Below are positions 51,431 through 61,790 of a stretch of 64,000 nt of DNA, in pieces. Origin of the DNA: an uncultured Rhodospirillales bacterium (GTDB taxonomy: Bacteria > Pseudomonadota > Alphaproteobacteria > ATCC43930 > CGMCC-115725). The stretch's first letter is position 1; every line of letters begins with the position of its first letter. Below the pieces are notes generated by a model, which worked only from the letters and a program-made list of their open reading frames with translations, was not told the DNA's origin and ran no database searches. Both the position numbers and the translations under genes were made by a program. The stretch is taken from positions 1 through 64,000 of the forward strand of contig CAIKMD010000007.1 in the NCBI GenBank assembly GCA_903828515.1. Reading direction: 5' to 3'.

Positions 51431-54400
51431 ATGGCATTCGCCGCCCTCCTTCGTGCCGTCCCGAAATCAGTGGTGCTCGCCGCATCCGCTTCGCGCGTCT
51501 CTTCGCGCACGGCATGGCTCGCGGCCTCACTGACAACGGGCATGGTGGCGATTGCTTTCATCTTGTTCGCGAGCGCGCCCGCCTCGGCGCAAGCCGCGAG
51601 CTGTACCAATGACGCCAACGCGGTCACATGCGCGGGCAGCGTAACCACGGGGACCGGCTTGAGCGTCGGGGCCGGCGGCGGCGGCGGCGGCGGCGATTGC
51701 GATTTTTGCACCGGCTCGCCCGGCAATGGCGGCAACGGCAGTACCGGCCACACGATCGACGTCACCCTCAATCCCGGCAATAGCGTGACGAGCTCGAGCG
51801 ACACCGGACTCTACGGCCAATCCAATGGCGGCGGCGGCGGTGGCGGCGGCGATAATATCGGCTTCGCCGGCGATGGCGGTCACGGCGGCAACGGCGGCAC
51901 CGGTGGTTTTGTCGGCGTCACCAATAACGGCGCGATCGCCACGACCGGCGTGGGCGTCATCGGCATGTCCGGCTTGAGCCAGGGCGGCGGCGGCGGCAAT
52001 GGCGGCGATTCGGACTCGCTGTTTTCCGGCAGCGGCGGCAACGGCGGCGTCGGCGGCACGGGCGGCACGGTTCAGATCACCAATAATCTCACGGTCACCA
52101 CCAATGGCGATCAAGCCATCGGCATCCTCGGGCAAAGCCTCGGCGGTCATGGCGGCAGCGGCGGCGATGGCGGCGCCATCGTCGCGCAAGGTGGTTCGGG
52201 CAGTTCCTCGGGCGCCGGTGGATCGGTCATTCTCGGCAACACCGACGCGGTCGAAACCTTCGGCACGAATTCGGCGGCGATGGTCGGGCAAAGCATCGGC
52301 GGCTTTGCCGGTTCCGGCGGTTCCGGCACCGGCATCTCGGGCGGCGGCGGCGGCGGCGCGGGCGGCGGCAATGGCGGCACGGTCTCGGCGACCAACTTTA
52401 TCGCCTCGACCCTGACCACGCATGAAGACGGCTCCTACGGCATTCTGGCGCAGAGCATCGGCGGTGGCGGCGGTTCGGGCGGCAGCGGCAGTGGCATCTT
52501 CGGCGGCGGCGGCGGCGGCTCGGCCGGCGGCTTCGGCGGCGACGTCACGGCGGAAAATTTCGGCACGATCATGACCAGCGGCAGCCTGATCGGCGCCAAC
52601 GGCAACAGCTCGACCGGCATCCTCGCGCAAAGCATCGGCGGCGGCGGCGGCAATGGCGGCAGCGGCGGCGGTCTCGTCTCGGTTGGCGGCAATGGCAGCG
52701 CGACCAGCGATGGCGGCGTTGTCACGCTGAACAATTACGGCACGGTGACGACCATTGGCGACGGCTCGCTCGCGTTACAAGCGCAAAGCATCGGCGGCGG
52801 CGGCGGCAATGGCGGCAGCGCCAGCGGTCCGTTCTCGGTCGGCGGTACCGGCGGCGGCGGCGGCCAGGGCGGACTCGTTAGCCTCGGCAATAGCGGCACG
52901 CTCTCGACCGGCGGCAACGATGCCTCGGCGATCGCGGCGCAGAGCATCGGCGGTGGCGGCGGCAATGGCGGCGGCGCGGTGGCGGCGGGTCTCGGCGTGA
53001 GCGTCGGCATCGGCGGCTCGGGCGGCGCAGGCGGCGACGGCGCGCTGGTCGATGTCGCCAGCAGCAGCGGCACGATCACGACGATCGGCGATCGCTCGCG
53101 CGGCGTTCTCGCGCAGAGCCTCGGCGGCGGCGGCGGCACCGGTGGCTTCGCGGTCAGCGTTGCGGTCGGCACTTCCGCATCGATCGCGGTCGGTATCGGC
53201 GGCTCGGGCGGCAATGGCGGCGACGGCGGCGAGGTCGTACTCAACAATTCCAGCACCATCGCGACGACGGGCATGCTCGCCCACGGCATCGAGGCGCAAA
53301 GCGTCGGCGGCGGCGGCGGCGATGGCGGCTTCAGCGTCGCGGTTGCGGCCAGCGCGGGCTTCTCGGGTACGCTCGCGATGGGCGGAACCGGCGGCGGCGG
53401 CGGCATCGGCGGATCAGTCTTTGCCACCAACAGCGGCGACATTTCGACGGGCGGCAGCCAGGCCTACGGCATTCTCGCGCAGAGCATCGGCGGCGGCGGC
53501 GGCGACGGTGGCTTCAGCATCGCGGGCTCGGTCAGCGCGGGCGGTCCTGCCGCGGCGTTGAGCTTCGGCGGCAGCGGCGGTAGCGGCGGCACGGGCGGCA
53601 TCGCCGCGATCGACAACACCGGCAACATCACGACCATCGGCGACAATGCGCACGGTCTCTTTGTTCAGAGCATCGGCGGCGGCGGCGGCGCGGGCGGCTA
53701 CAGCATCGCGGGCACGATCAGCGACACCGGCAATCTCGGTTTGAGCTTCGGCGGCGCCGGCGGCGCCGGCACCACGGCGAATACCGCGACGGTCGTCAAC
53801 GGCTCCAGCGCGTCGCCCAATGCGACCACGATCAGCACCACCGGCATGCATGCCGACGGCATCGTCGCGCAAAGCATCGGCGGCGGCGGTGGCGACGGCG
53901 GCTTCTCGGTCGCTGGCGGCATCAGCGGCGGCACCTCGCTCGACTTTGGCTTCGGCGGTGGCGGCGGTAGTGGGGGCACCGGTGCGCAGGCGTCGGTGAC
54001 GACCTATTCCAACATTACTACCAACAACGCGATGTCCGACGGCATCCTCGCCCAGAGCATCGGCGGCGGCGGCGGTGACGGCGGTTTCGCCATCGCGGGC
54101 AGTCTGTCCGACGGCGGCACCGGCGTAAATTTCTCCCTCGGCGGTCACGGCGGTAACGGCAACACCGCGGCCGGTGTCGATGTCACCAATGGCGGCACGA
54201 TTCTGACGAAGGGTATCGGATCGAACGGCATCGAAGCGCAGGCGATCGGCGGCGGCGGCGGCGCGGGCGGTTTCGCCGGTTCCCTTTCGGGTGGTTTCGG
54301 CGACGGCGCGCAACTCGCGGTCTCGATCGGCGGCGGCGGCGGCACGGGCGGCGACGCCGGTCTCGTCAGCGCGACCAACAGCGGCACGATCACCACGCAA

Positions 54401-57400
54401 CAGGATTCGGCCTCGGCCATCATCGCGCAAAGCATTGGCGGCGGCGGCGGCAATGGCGGCTTCAGCCTCAGCGCGGCCTTCGGCACCCAGCCCAACGCGG
54501 GGAATCTCAGTGTCGCGATCGGCGGTCATGGCGGCAGCGGCGGGACCGGTGGCGAAGTCGATGTCACCAACACCAACACGCTGACGACGACGGGCGATCA
54601 TTCCTACGGCATTTTCGCGCAGAGCATTGGTGGTGGCGGCGGCGCGGGCGGCTTTGCCGCGACCGGCACGCTCTCGACCAACGCCGACGCAAAGCAACTC
54701 TCGGTCGCGATCGGCGGCCATGGCGGCACCGGCAACGATGCCGGCCTGGTCAACGTGCAGAATGCCGGCAACATCGTCACCGGCGGCGTCAACGCCAACG
54801 CGATCCTCGCGCAAAGCATCGGCGGCGGCGGCGGCAATGGCGGCTTCGCGCTCAGCGCAACCGCCTCGGGTCCCGGCGGCGCGAGCGGCGATATTTCGGT
54901 CGGTGGTTTCGGCGCCGGCGCCGGCAACGGCAATGAAGTCGACGTCACCAGCAGCGGCACGATCACAACGGCGGGTTCGAACGCCATCGGTATCGAAGCG
55001 CAAAGCATCGGCGGCGGCGGCGGCAACGGCGGCATGGCCGTCGCGCTGAACTTCGGCACCACCTCGGCCGACCCCGAATCGCAATCGACGCAGCTCACCG
55101 TTGCGGTCGGCGGCGGCGGCGGCATCGGCGGCACGGGTGGTCTCGTCAACGTTATCAATGACGGCCACATCACCACCGTCGGCGAACAGGCTTACGGCAT
55201 CGAGGCACAGAGCATCGGCGGCGGCGGCGGCGATGGCGGAGTCAGCCTCGCGGGTTCGGTCCTGCTTGGCCCCAGCAACAACACGCCAAAAACCCAGGTC
55301 GCGATTTCGGTCGGCGGCTTCGGCGGCAACGGCAATAACGGCGGCACGGTCATCGTCAATCAGACCGGCGGCGTGACCACCGGCGGCGACGGCGCGACCG
55401 GCATCTTCGCGCAGAGCATTGGCGGCGGTGGCGGCGACGGCGGTGCCTCGCGCGCGTTCACGATGTCCCTCGGGCCGCCGTGTCCGGACGCGGATCCGGA
55501 ATGCGCGGCGAAGAATCGTTCGCTCGCTCTGGCGATCGGCGGCTTCGGCGGCGGCGCCAGCGATGGCGGCACCGTCACGGTCACCAATGCCGGCACGATC
55601 CGGACGACGGGCGCTGATGCCGACGGCATCCTGGCGCAGAGCGTCGGCGGCGGCGGTGGTCTTGGCGGCAACGGCCATGTCGGTGCCGGTGAGCCTGGTC
55701 TTGGCGCGACCGTGCTCGGCCGTCTCGACGGCCAAAAGGATCAGACCAAATTCCTGAAATCGCTGACCATCGCGGTCGGCGGCTCCGGCGGTTCGAGCGG
55801 CAACGGCGATCTCGTCACCGTCAACAACACCGGCGACATCTATACGTCGGGCACCACGTCGTTCGGCATCGTGGCGCAGAGCATCGGCGGCGGCGGCGGC
55901 ATCGGCGGCAACGGCGATACCGGTGCGATCGGCAAACTCGGCATCGGCGGTGCCGGTGGCGCGGCCGGCAATGGCGGCACCGTCAACGTGACGCAGATCG
56001 GCAATGTGATGACCTCGGGCGACGGCGCCACGGCGATCTTCGCGCAAAGCGTCGGCGGCGGCGGCGGTATCGCGGGTAACGTCGATCGTGGTCTTGCGAC
56101 CAGCATGAGCGAAGTCGGTGTCGACATACCCGGCGTCAATATCGGCGCGGGCGCGGCGTTCGGCCAGGATGGCGGCGGCGGCGGCAATGGCGGCGACGTC
56201 ACGGTGACGAGTTCGGGCATCGTCTACACCACCGGCGTTGGCGCCGACGGCATCTTCGCGCAGAGCGTGGGCGGCGGCGGCGGCGTTGCCGGCGCGCTCG
56301 GCAATACGCTCGACGGCCATTCGATCCTCGGTTGGACCGGCAGCGTCGGCGACGCCGGCAAAGCGGGCACGGTCACCGTCGATCACACCGGCACCATTCT
56401 CGTGACCGGCGATTATTCCACCGGCATCTATGCGCAGAGCGCGGGCGGTACTGGTAAAGGCGGCGACGTCAACATCAGCCTCGATGGTGCGGTTGGCGCG
56501 AGCGGTCTCGATGGCGTCGGCATCTTTGCGCAGAGCCTTGGCGGCGGCGGCAACGGCGACATCACCGTCACCGTCAAGGCCAATGGCATGGCGGTGGGCG
56601 GCACCGGTGCATTCGCCGCGGGCATCATGCTCGCCGACGGCGCCACCAACACGATCAACATCAATCATGGTGGCTTCGTCGGCACGATGGACGGCGGCAA
56701 CGGCAACGCGATCGTCGCGACCGGCGGCAACGACACCGTCAACAACGCCGGCACGATCACCGGCTCGATCGATCTCGGCGGCGGCATCAACGCCTTCAAC
56801 AACCTGCCCGGCGCGACCCTCAATCTTGGTCACATGACCAACTCTGCGACCTCGACGTTCACCAACGGCAACGGCTCGACGGTCAACGTGCTGAGCGGCG
56901 GTTCGTTCACCAACAACAACGCGAGCGGCACCGGCTTCGAGAACAACAACGGCACGTTCAACGTGGAAGTGGGTGGCGTCGTCAACGGCACCGGCCAGTA
57001 TCTCCAGACCGCCGGCACCACCACGGTCGACGGCACCTGGACGCAATCGCTCAGCGATTTCGAAGGCGGCCAGCTCAACGGTCTGGGCGTCGTCAACGGT
57101 ACCGTCTTCAACAATGCCAATCCCGGAGTCGGCCCCGCGCATACCGGCGTTAACGCCGGCGTCAGCGGCGTCGACCCGCTGGTCTTCACCGGCCTCGTCA
57201 CCGGCACCGGCAACTACAGCGGCGACGTCGAATTCGACGGCCAGTTCTCGCCGGGCAGCTCGGCGAGTTCGGTTGCCAATCTCAACACCCCTGGTGTCGC
57301 CGCGCCGTTCTCGACCAATCCGGCTTACTACCCGCTCGGCACCGGCAGCGTCGCCTCGATCACCGGCGAGCACCTGATCTTCGGCGCGACCAACACCACG

Positions 57401-60400
57401 TTCATGGACGTCAGTGGCGCCGCGGCCGATCACATCACCGTCGATACCGCCAATCTCGGTGGCGTGCTGACCTTGGTGCCGACCGCGCCGGTCGCCGGCA
57501 GCTACACGCTGCTCCAGGCCTCGGGTTCGGGCAGCGGCATCGTCGGCGACTTCGCGCTCGCCCAGATGCTCAACATCGGCAACAACAGCGACCTCTATAT
57601 GACGCGCACCAACGACGCGTCGGGCTACACGGCGAATTTGCGCTCGACCTCGGCGGACTACGGCGTCGCGGTCGGCACCACGTTCACCCAGATCGGCGGC
57701 GCCGGGATCAATCCGGGCGACTTCGGCCTCAGCGTCAATCCGACTCTGACCACGCTCGGTTCCAGCGCGACCTTCGGCACCGGCGGCGCCGGCGCCAATG
57801 ACGGGCCTGGCGGCAATGGCGGCAACGGCATGTCGACGGATATCGTTCTCGGCAGCGGCAATGCCCTCGCGGTGGGCGCGGGCGGCGATGGCGGCTTCGG
57901 CACGGGTTCGGCGCCGAACGGCAAAGGCGGCGACGCCGGCTTTGGCCTCGGCACGGCGATCATGAACGGCGCGACGGGTTCGGCGACGGCCTATGGCACC
58001 GGCGGCAACGGCGGTCTCGCGATGGGCAACGACGTCGGCGGCAATGGCGGCAACGGCGCCGCGCTGGCGACGGCGGCTCTCGGCACGGCCGGCCCGATCA
58101 ACGCGAAAGCGGTGGCGAATGGCGGGCTCGGCGGCAATTCGAATTCCGGCAATGGCGGTCTCGGCGGCGGCGCCGCGGCAAGCGCGATTGCGATCACCAG
58201 CGACGGCAATGCGACGGCCATCGCCAATACGTTCACGACCGGCGGCACGGGCGGCACCGGATCGGGCGCCGGCAATTTCGGCGGCGACGGCGGCATCGCG
58301 ACCTCGTCGACGGCGAGCGCGCACACCGACGGGGCCGGCAACGGCATCGCGGTTGCCTCGGTCGAGCAGACCGGCGGCGCCGGTGGCGCGGGTCTCAACA
58401 ACGCCTCGGGTGGCGCGGGCGCGGCTTCGACCCTGACCAATGCGGTCAACGGCGTTACCCACGGCATTCTGCAATTGTTCCAGACCGCCATCGGCGGCGC
58501 GGGCGGTGCGGGCGATCACGTCGGCGCGGGCGGCATGGGTGCCGACGGCACGTCGACCCTTACCTATAACGACGGCCTCGCGAGCGAAGTCGATGCAACG
58601 ACGACCGGCATCGGCGGCATGGGCGGTGACGGCACGAACCACGCTTTCGCCGGTAACGGCGGCACGGGCACGGCAACGACGGTCCTGACCGCGAACACGA
58701 ATGCGAATGCTTCGGCGATCGCGGTGGGCGGCAATGGCGGCGACGCCGTTCCGGCCAATCGCGGCGGCATCGGCGGCGACGCGGTCGCGACGTCCACGGC
58801 GAACATGGCTTTGGCCTCGGGCACCGCGAATTCGACGGCACTTGCCACCGGCGGTATCGGCGGCAATGGCGGCGTGGCCCGTTTCGGCGGCACCGCGTCG
58901 GCCGAAGCGATCGTCGATCAATTGATGCCCGCCTTCGGCATCGCCGATGCCTTCGGCATCGCGCAGGGCGCGGCGGTCGGACCGGCGAGCGTCCAGGCGA
59001 ACGCCACCAGCACGGCCGGCAATGTCGTGACCAACGCCATCGCGCAGGGTCCGCATAACGTGACGGTCGGCGTAACCGGCACCGGCGGCACCGGCAGCAA
59101 TCTCGGTAATGGCGGCACGGTCGATGCGTTTGGCATCGGCACCAGCACGACCAACGGTCTTGTCGATGTGAACGTGACGGGCACCGGCGGCGCGGGCAAC
59201 GCCGCGACCGGTCTCGGCAATGTTGCCGGCAACGGCGCTGCGACGAACTTCTCGACGGCGAGCTCCGCGGTGAGCGCGACCGGCAATGCGAATGTCTCGG
59301 TCGTCGGCATCGGCGGCGCGGGCGGCAATGGTTCGAGCCAGGCGACGGGCGGCCAGGGCGGCAATGCGGCGCTCGCCAACGTGGTCACCGGTTCGACGCT
59401 GGGCGGCAATCTGACCCTCAACCAGGCGGCGATCGGCGGTAACGGCGGCGCGGGCGATGATGGTGTCATGGCGGGCGCGGGCGGTCTGGCGACCTCGACC
59501 TTCGGTTACTTCGACACGGTTGGCGCGACACATCTCTTCGGCACGTCCAGCGCGATGGGCGGCACGGGCGGCGCGGGCACGAATGGCACGCTCGGCGGCA
59601 CGGGCGGCACGTCGGATGCCGGCATCGTCCTCGCCGGCATCGGCAACGGTGTCGTCACCGGCACGGTGAACAGCATCGGCGGCAACGGCGGCGCGAGCAC
59701 CGATGGCACGGCCAATGGCGGCGCCGGCGGCATCGCCTATGAAACACTCGGCGCGAGCGCGAGCAGCGTGCGCGGCGCGTTGGCTCTGACCCTCAATGCC
59801 TTCGGCGGCACCGGCGGCGACACGTTCGGCGCCGGCCATGCCGGCGGCCTCGGCGGTGACACCTTCGTCACCGGCGCGGTGATCGGTACCAGCAGCAATG
59901 GCGGCGACGTGACTGTCACCGCGAATGCGACGGGCGGTCTTGGCGGTTCGGGCACGGCGTCGACCGGCGGCGCGTCGGGCGGCAATGGCGGCAATGCCTC
60001 GCTCGTCAACATCGTCGGCGGCGACACCACGGCCTCGCTCATCCTGCGTCAGAATGCTTTCGGCGGCACCGGCGGCAACGGCGACGGTATCGGCAGTGTC
60101 GCGGGCGTCGGCGGCAACGCGGTCTCGCAATTGACCTATACCAATGCGGATCCGAACTCGCTCACCGGCCTCGTCTTCGCCCTGGGCGGCAATGGCGGCA
60201 ACGGTTCGAACGGCGTCACCGGCGGCCAAGGCGGCACCGCGACGGCGAACATCACCTTGACCGGCGATCTGCTCGCCAATCCCACGGCGATCGGTGGTAA
60301 CGGCGGCGACAACACCGACGGCACCGGCAGCGGCGGCAATGGTGGCACGGTCAGCGGCACCACCGGTCTTGCCATCGGCAGCACGCCGACCGCGCCGGTC

Positions 60401-61696
60401 ACCTCGATCGCCACGGCGATCGGCGGCAATGGCGGCATCGGTTCGGGTATCGGCAATAAAGGCGGCGACGGCGCCGTGGCGGATACGACGAGCGCGACGG
60501 CGATCAGCCCCGGCACCGGCATCGTCACCGCGCAGACCATTCAGGTCGGCGGCAGCGGCGGCAACGGCATCCTCGGCGCGAACGGCGGCAACGGCGCGTC
60601 CTCGAGCCTCGCGGCGATCAATGCCGGCGGTACCGGCACCGGTCAGATCAACCTGATCCAGCAGGCCTTCGGCGGTAATGGCGGCAATGGCGCGGTCGGC
60701 GGCAATGGCGGCAATGCGGATGCATTGACCACCGTCGCGGCGATCATCGCGGGCCAGAACGTTTACGCTGAATCGGATGCGGTCGCCGGTCTCGGCGGTC
60801 TCGGCGCCAACCCTGCGCTCAACGGCACCACCGGCACGGCGAACGTGACGGCGAACTCCTCCTCGATCGGCAACGGCCTCGCGAAGTCGAGCGCCTTCGC
60901 CGACGGCAGCTCGGGCCAGGCGCAATCGAACAGCATCACCACGGGTGGCGGTGCGATCAGCGTCAGCGCGAATGCCACGGCCGCGGTCGCGAGCCCGGTG
61001 CAGACCCTGTCGCAGACCACGGTCGGCCGTGCGGTTCCGGTCGCTCCGGCGAACTTCGTCTCCGGCGGCGTCCAGGCTTTCGCCTTCACCACCGGATTGC
61101 CGGATCGCAGCTCGGTCATCGCGACCGTGCTCAATCCCGCCTTCCCGAACATCACCGCGGTCATCCCGACCAACGACATGGGCCATTATCTCGGCGCCGC
61201 GTCGCTCGGGGTCGCGCGCGCCAGCACCGGCACGCTTCAGGTCTATGACAGCATGATCGACTTCAAGCTGTCCTACGCATCGCTCGATGCCGGCACCCAT
61301 CTCGATCTCGCGCTCTACAATCCGATCAACTTCAATGCGGGCGGGTTCTCGGCGAACGACTCGGTGAAGATCACCATCCTCACCAACTTCCCCGACTTCT
61401 CGATCACGTCGCTGGCGACGCTGCTTGCGAACACCACGAACCTCGCCGAACTCAACGCGATCTGGGGCAACCAGGTCTATGACCTGGGCGGCGTCGGCTT
61501 CGGTCTCTCGGGCACCTTCGACTTCGCCATCGACATCCAGTTGATGGCGACCGACCCGGTCGGCTTCGCCGGCAGCGCGCTCCTCGCCACCGTCCCGGAA
61601 CCGACCAGCCTGATGCTCCTGGGCACCGGTCTCTTCGGCTGGATCGTGGTTCGCCGCCGCCGCGCGATGCGGGTCGCGCCGCCGATCGCGGCCTGA
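51431..61696 (+). CDS. giant glycine-rich repeat protein with a PEP-CTERM sorting signal (3,421 residues)
   Basis: Residues 1-54 are a long signal peptide (SAPASAQAA around the cut). Residues about 70-1700 contain some 25 copies of a roughly 60-75-residue unit built around ILAQSIGGGGGNGG and a beta-strand with xxGTITTxGD. Residues about 2080-3180 carry a second repeat type rich in GGNGG and AxATAxA. A non-repetitive domain of about 200 residues follows (KLSYASLDAGTHLDLALYNP). The end is VPEPTSLMLLGTGLFGWIVV followed by RRRR, a PEP-CTERM signal for recognition by an exosortase. Similar repeats occur in autotransporters, but there is no C-terminal barrel here. Probably an extracellular matrix or cell-surface protein. 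No exosortase gene is in the window. Long antisense frames opposite it are a composition effect. Confidence 0.9.
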   Translation: MAFAALLRAVPKSVVLAASASRVSSRTAWLAASLTTGMVAIAFILFASAPASAQAASCTNDANAVTCAGSVTTGTGLSVGAGGGGGGGDCDFCTGSPGNGGNGSTGHTIDVTLNPGNSVTSSSDTGLYGQSNGGGGGGGGDNIGFAGDGGHGGNGGTGGFVGVTNNGAIATTGVGVIGMSGLSQGGGGGNGGDSDSLFSGSGGNGGVGGTGGTVQITNNLTVTTNGDQAIGILGQSLGGHGGSGGDGGAIVAQGGSGSSSGAGGSVILGNTDAVETFGTNSAAMVGQSIGGFAGSGGSGTGISGGGGGGAGGGNGGTVSATNFIASTLTTHEDGSYGILAQSIGGGGGSGGSGSGIFGGGGGGSAGGFGGDVTAENFGTIMTSGSLIGANGNSSTGILAQSIGGGGGNGGSGGGLVSVGGNGSATSDGGVVTLNNYGTVTTIGDGSLALQAQSIGGGGGNGGSASGPFSVGGTGGGGGQGGLVSLGNSGTLSTGGNDASAIAAQSIGGGGGNGGGAVAAGLGVSVGIGGSGGAGGDGALVDVASSSGTITTIGDRSRGVLAQSLGGGGGTGGFAVSVAVGTSASIAVGIGGSGGNGGDGGEVVLNNSSTIATTGMLAHGIEAQSVGGGGGDGGFSVAVAASAGFSGTLAMGGTGGGGGIGGSVFATNSGDISTGGSQAYGILAQSIGGGGGDGGFSIAGSVSAGGPAAALSFGGSGGSGGTGGIAAIDNTGNITTIGDNAHGLFVQSIGGGGGAGGYSIAGTISDTGNLGLSFGGAGGAGTTANTATVVNGSSASPNATTISTTGMHADGIVAQSIGGGGGDGGFSVAGGISGGTSLDFGFGGGGGSGGTGAQASVTTYSNITTNNAMSDGILAQSIGGGGGDGGFAIAGSLSDGGTGVNFSLGGHGGNGNTAAGVDVTNGGTILTKGIGSNGIEAQAIGGGGGAGGFAGSLSGGFGDGAQLAVSIGGGGGTGGDAGLVSATNSGTITTQQDSASAIIAQSIGGGGGNGGFSLSAAFGTQPNAGNLSVAIGGHGGSGGTGGEVDVTNTNTLTTTGDHSYGIFAQSIGGGGGAGGFAATGTLSTNADAKQLSVAIGGHGGTGNDAGLVNVQNAGNIVTGGVNANAILAQSIGGGGGNGGFALSATASGPGGASGDISVGGFGAGAGNGNEVDVTSSGTITTAGSNAIGIEAQSIGGGGGNGGMAVALNFGTTSADPESQSTQLTVAVGGGGGIGGTGGLVNVINDGHITTVGEQAYGIEAQSIGGGGGDGGVSLAGSVLLGPSNNTPKTQVAISVGGFGGNGNNGGTVIVNQTGGVTTGGDGATGIFAQSIGGGGGDGGASRAFTMSLGPPCPDADPECAAKNRSLALAIGGFGGGASDGGTVTVTNAGTIRTTGADADGILAQSVGGGGGLGGNGHVGAGEPGLGATVLGRLDGQKDQTKFLKSLTIAVGGSGGSSGNGDLVTVNNTGDIYTSGTTSFGIVAQSIGGGGGIGGNGDTGAIGKLGIGGAGGAAGNGGTVNVTQIGNVMTSGDGATAIFAQSVGGGGGIAGNVDRGLATSMSEVGVDIPGVNIGAGAAFGQDGGGGGNGGDVTVTSSGIVYTTGVGADGIFAQSVGGGGGVAGALGNTLDGHSILGWTGSVGDAGKAGTVTVDHTGTILVTGDYSTGIYAQSAGGTGKGGDVNISLDGAVGASGLDGVGIFAQSLGGGGNGDITVTVKANGMAVGGTGAFAAGIMLADGATNTININHGGFVGTMDGGNGNAIVATGGNDTVNNAGTITGSIDLGGGINAFNNLPGATLNLGHMTNSATSTFTNGNGSTVNVLSGGSFTNNNASGTGFENNNGTFNVEVGGVVNGTGQYLQTAGTTTVDGTWTQSLSDFEGGQLNGLGVVNGTVFNNANPGVGPAHTGVNAGVSGVDPLVFTGLVTGTGNYSGDVEFDGQFSPGSSASSVANLNTPGVAAPFSTNPAYYPLGTGSVASITGEHLIFGATNTTFMDVSGAAADHITVDTANLGGVLTLVPTAPVAGSYTLLQASGSGSGIVGDFALAQMLNIGNNSDLYMTRTNDASGYTANLRSTSADYGVAVGTTFTQIGGAGINPGDFGLSVNPTLTTLGSSATFGTGGAGANDGPGGNGGNGMSTDIVLGSGNALAVGAGGDGGFGTGSAPNGKGGDAGFGLGTAIMNGATGSATAYGTGGNGGLAMGNDVGGNGGNGAALATAALGTAGPINAKAVANGGLGGNSNSGNGGLGGGAAASAIAITSDGNATAIANTFTTGGTGGTGSGAGNFGGDGGIATSSTASAHTDGAGNGIAVASVEQTGGAGGAGLNNASGGAGAASTLTNAVNGVTHGILQLFQTAIGGAGGAGDHVGAGGMGADGTSTLTYNDGLASEVDATTTGIGGMGGDGTNHAFAGNGGTGTATTVLTANTNANASAIAVGGNGGDAVPANRGGIGGDAVATSTANMALASGTANSTALATGGIGGNGGVARFGGTASAEAIVDQLMPAFGIADAFGIAQGAAVGPASVQANATSTAGNVVTNAIAQGPHNVTVGVTGTGGTGSNLGNGGTVDAFGIGTSTTNGLVDVNVTGTGGAGNAATGLGNVAGNGAATNFSTASSAVSATGNANVSVVGIGGAGGNGSSQATGGQGGNAALANVVTGSTLGGNLTLNQAAIGGNGGAGDDGVMAGAGGLATSTFGYFDTVGATHLFGTSSAMGGTGGAGTNGTLGGTGGTSDAGIVLAGIGNGVVTGTVNSIGGNGGASTDGTANGGAGGIAYETLGASASSVRGALALTLNAFGGTGGDTFGAGHAGGLGGDTFVTGAVIGTSSNGGDVTVTANATGGLGGSGTASTGGASGGNGGNASLVNIVGGDTTASLILRQNAFGGTGGNGDGIGSVAGVGGNAVSQLTYTNADPNSLTGLVFALGGNGGNGSNGVTGGQGGTATANITLTGDLLANPTAIGGNGGDNTDGTGSGGNGGTVSGTTGLAIGSTPTAPVTSIATAIGGNGGIGSGIGNKGGDGAVADTTSATAISPGTGIVTAQTIQVGGSGGNGILGANGGNGASSSLAAINAGGTGTGQINLIQQAFGGNGGNGAVGGNGGNADALTTVAAIIAGQNVYAESDAVAGLGGLGANPALNGTTGTANVTANSSSIGNGLAKSSAFADGSSGQAQSNSITTGGGAISVSANATAAVASPVQTLSQTTVGRAVPVAPANFVSGGVQAFAFTTGLPDRSSVIATVLNPAFPNITAVIPTNDMGHYLGAASLGVARASTGTLQVYDSMIDFKLSYASLDAGTHLDLALYNPINFNAGGFSANDSVKITILTNFPDFSITSLATLLANTTNLAELNAIWGNQVYDLGGVGFGLSGTFDFAIDIQLMATDPVGFAGSALLATVPEPTSLMLLGTGLFGWIVVRRRRAMRVAPPIAA
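51815..56570 (+). repeat. tandem Gly-rich repeats, type 1 (AQSIGGGGG units)
   Basis: About 25 imperfect units coding for ILAQSIGGGGG-type cores, spaced about 180-225 bases. The GGCGGCGGC runs make this stretch prone to recombination and assembly collapse, so the copy number in this sequence may be inaccurate. Confidence 0.85.
57760..60930 (+). repeat. tandem Gly-rich repeats, type 2 (GGNGG/AxATA units)
   Basis: A second class of glycine-rich repeats between a non-repetitive spacer (about 56,600-57,700) and the C-terminal domain. The units are less regular than type 1 and contain many alanine, threonine and asparagine codons. They may have a different age or origin. Confidence 0.7.
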
Positions 61697-61709
61697 TCGC
61701 TGGCCTTGG

Positions 61710-61734
61710 GGAACGAAACAACGGGTATGACGTT
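61710..61734 (+). promoter_or_regulatory. candidate EcfG (general stress sigma factor) promoter
   Basis: GGAAC at 61710-61714 and CGTT at 61731-61734 with a 16-base spacer match the GGAAC-N16/17-CGTT consensus of EcfG. It lies 57-81 bases upstream of the YihY-like start. The neighbour 62791 gene has a similar element at 62683. Confidence 0.65.
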
Positions 61735-61790
61735 TCAGTAGGTTGTCGATCGAGCGCGGCAAAGTCGGAACGAAGGCGAGGCCGCCAGCC

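Noticed and set aside
51700-60900. CRISPR array
   Set aside because: Repeats code for protein in one frame, vary in length and have no unique spacers or cas genes.
51431-61696. autotransporter (type Va) interpretation
   Set aside because: Repeats resemble passenger domains, but there is no C-terminal barrel; instead a PEP-CTERM signal ends the protein.
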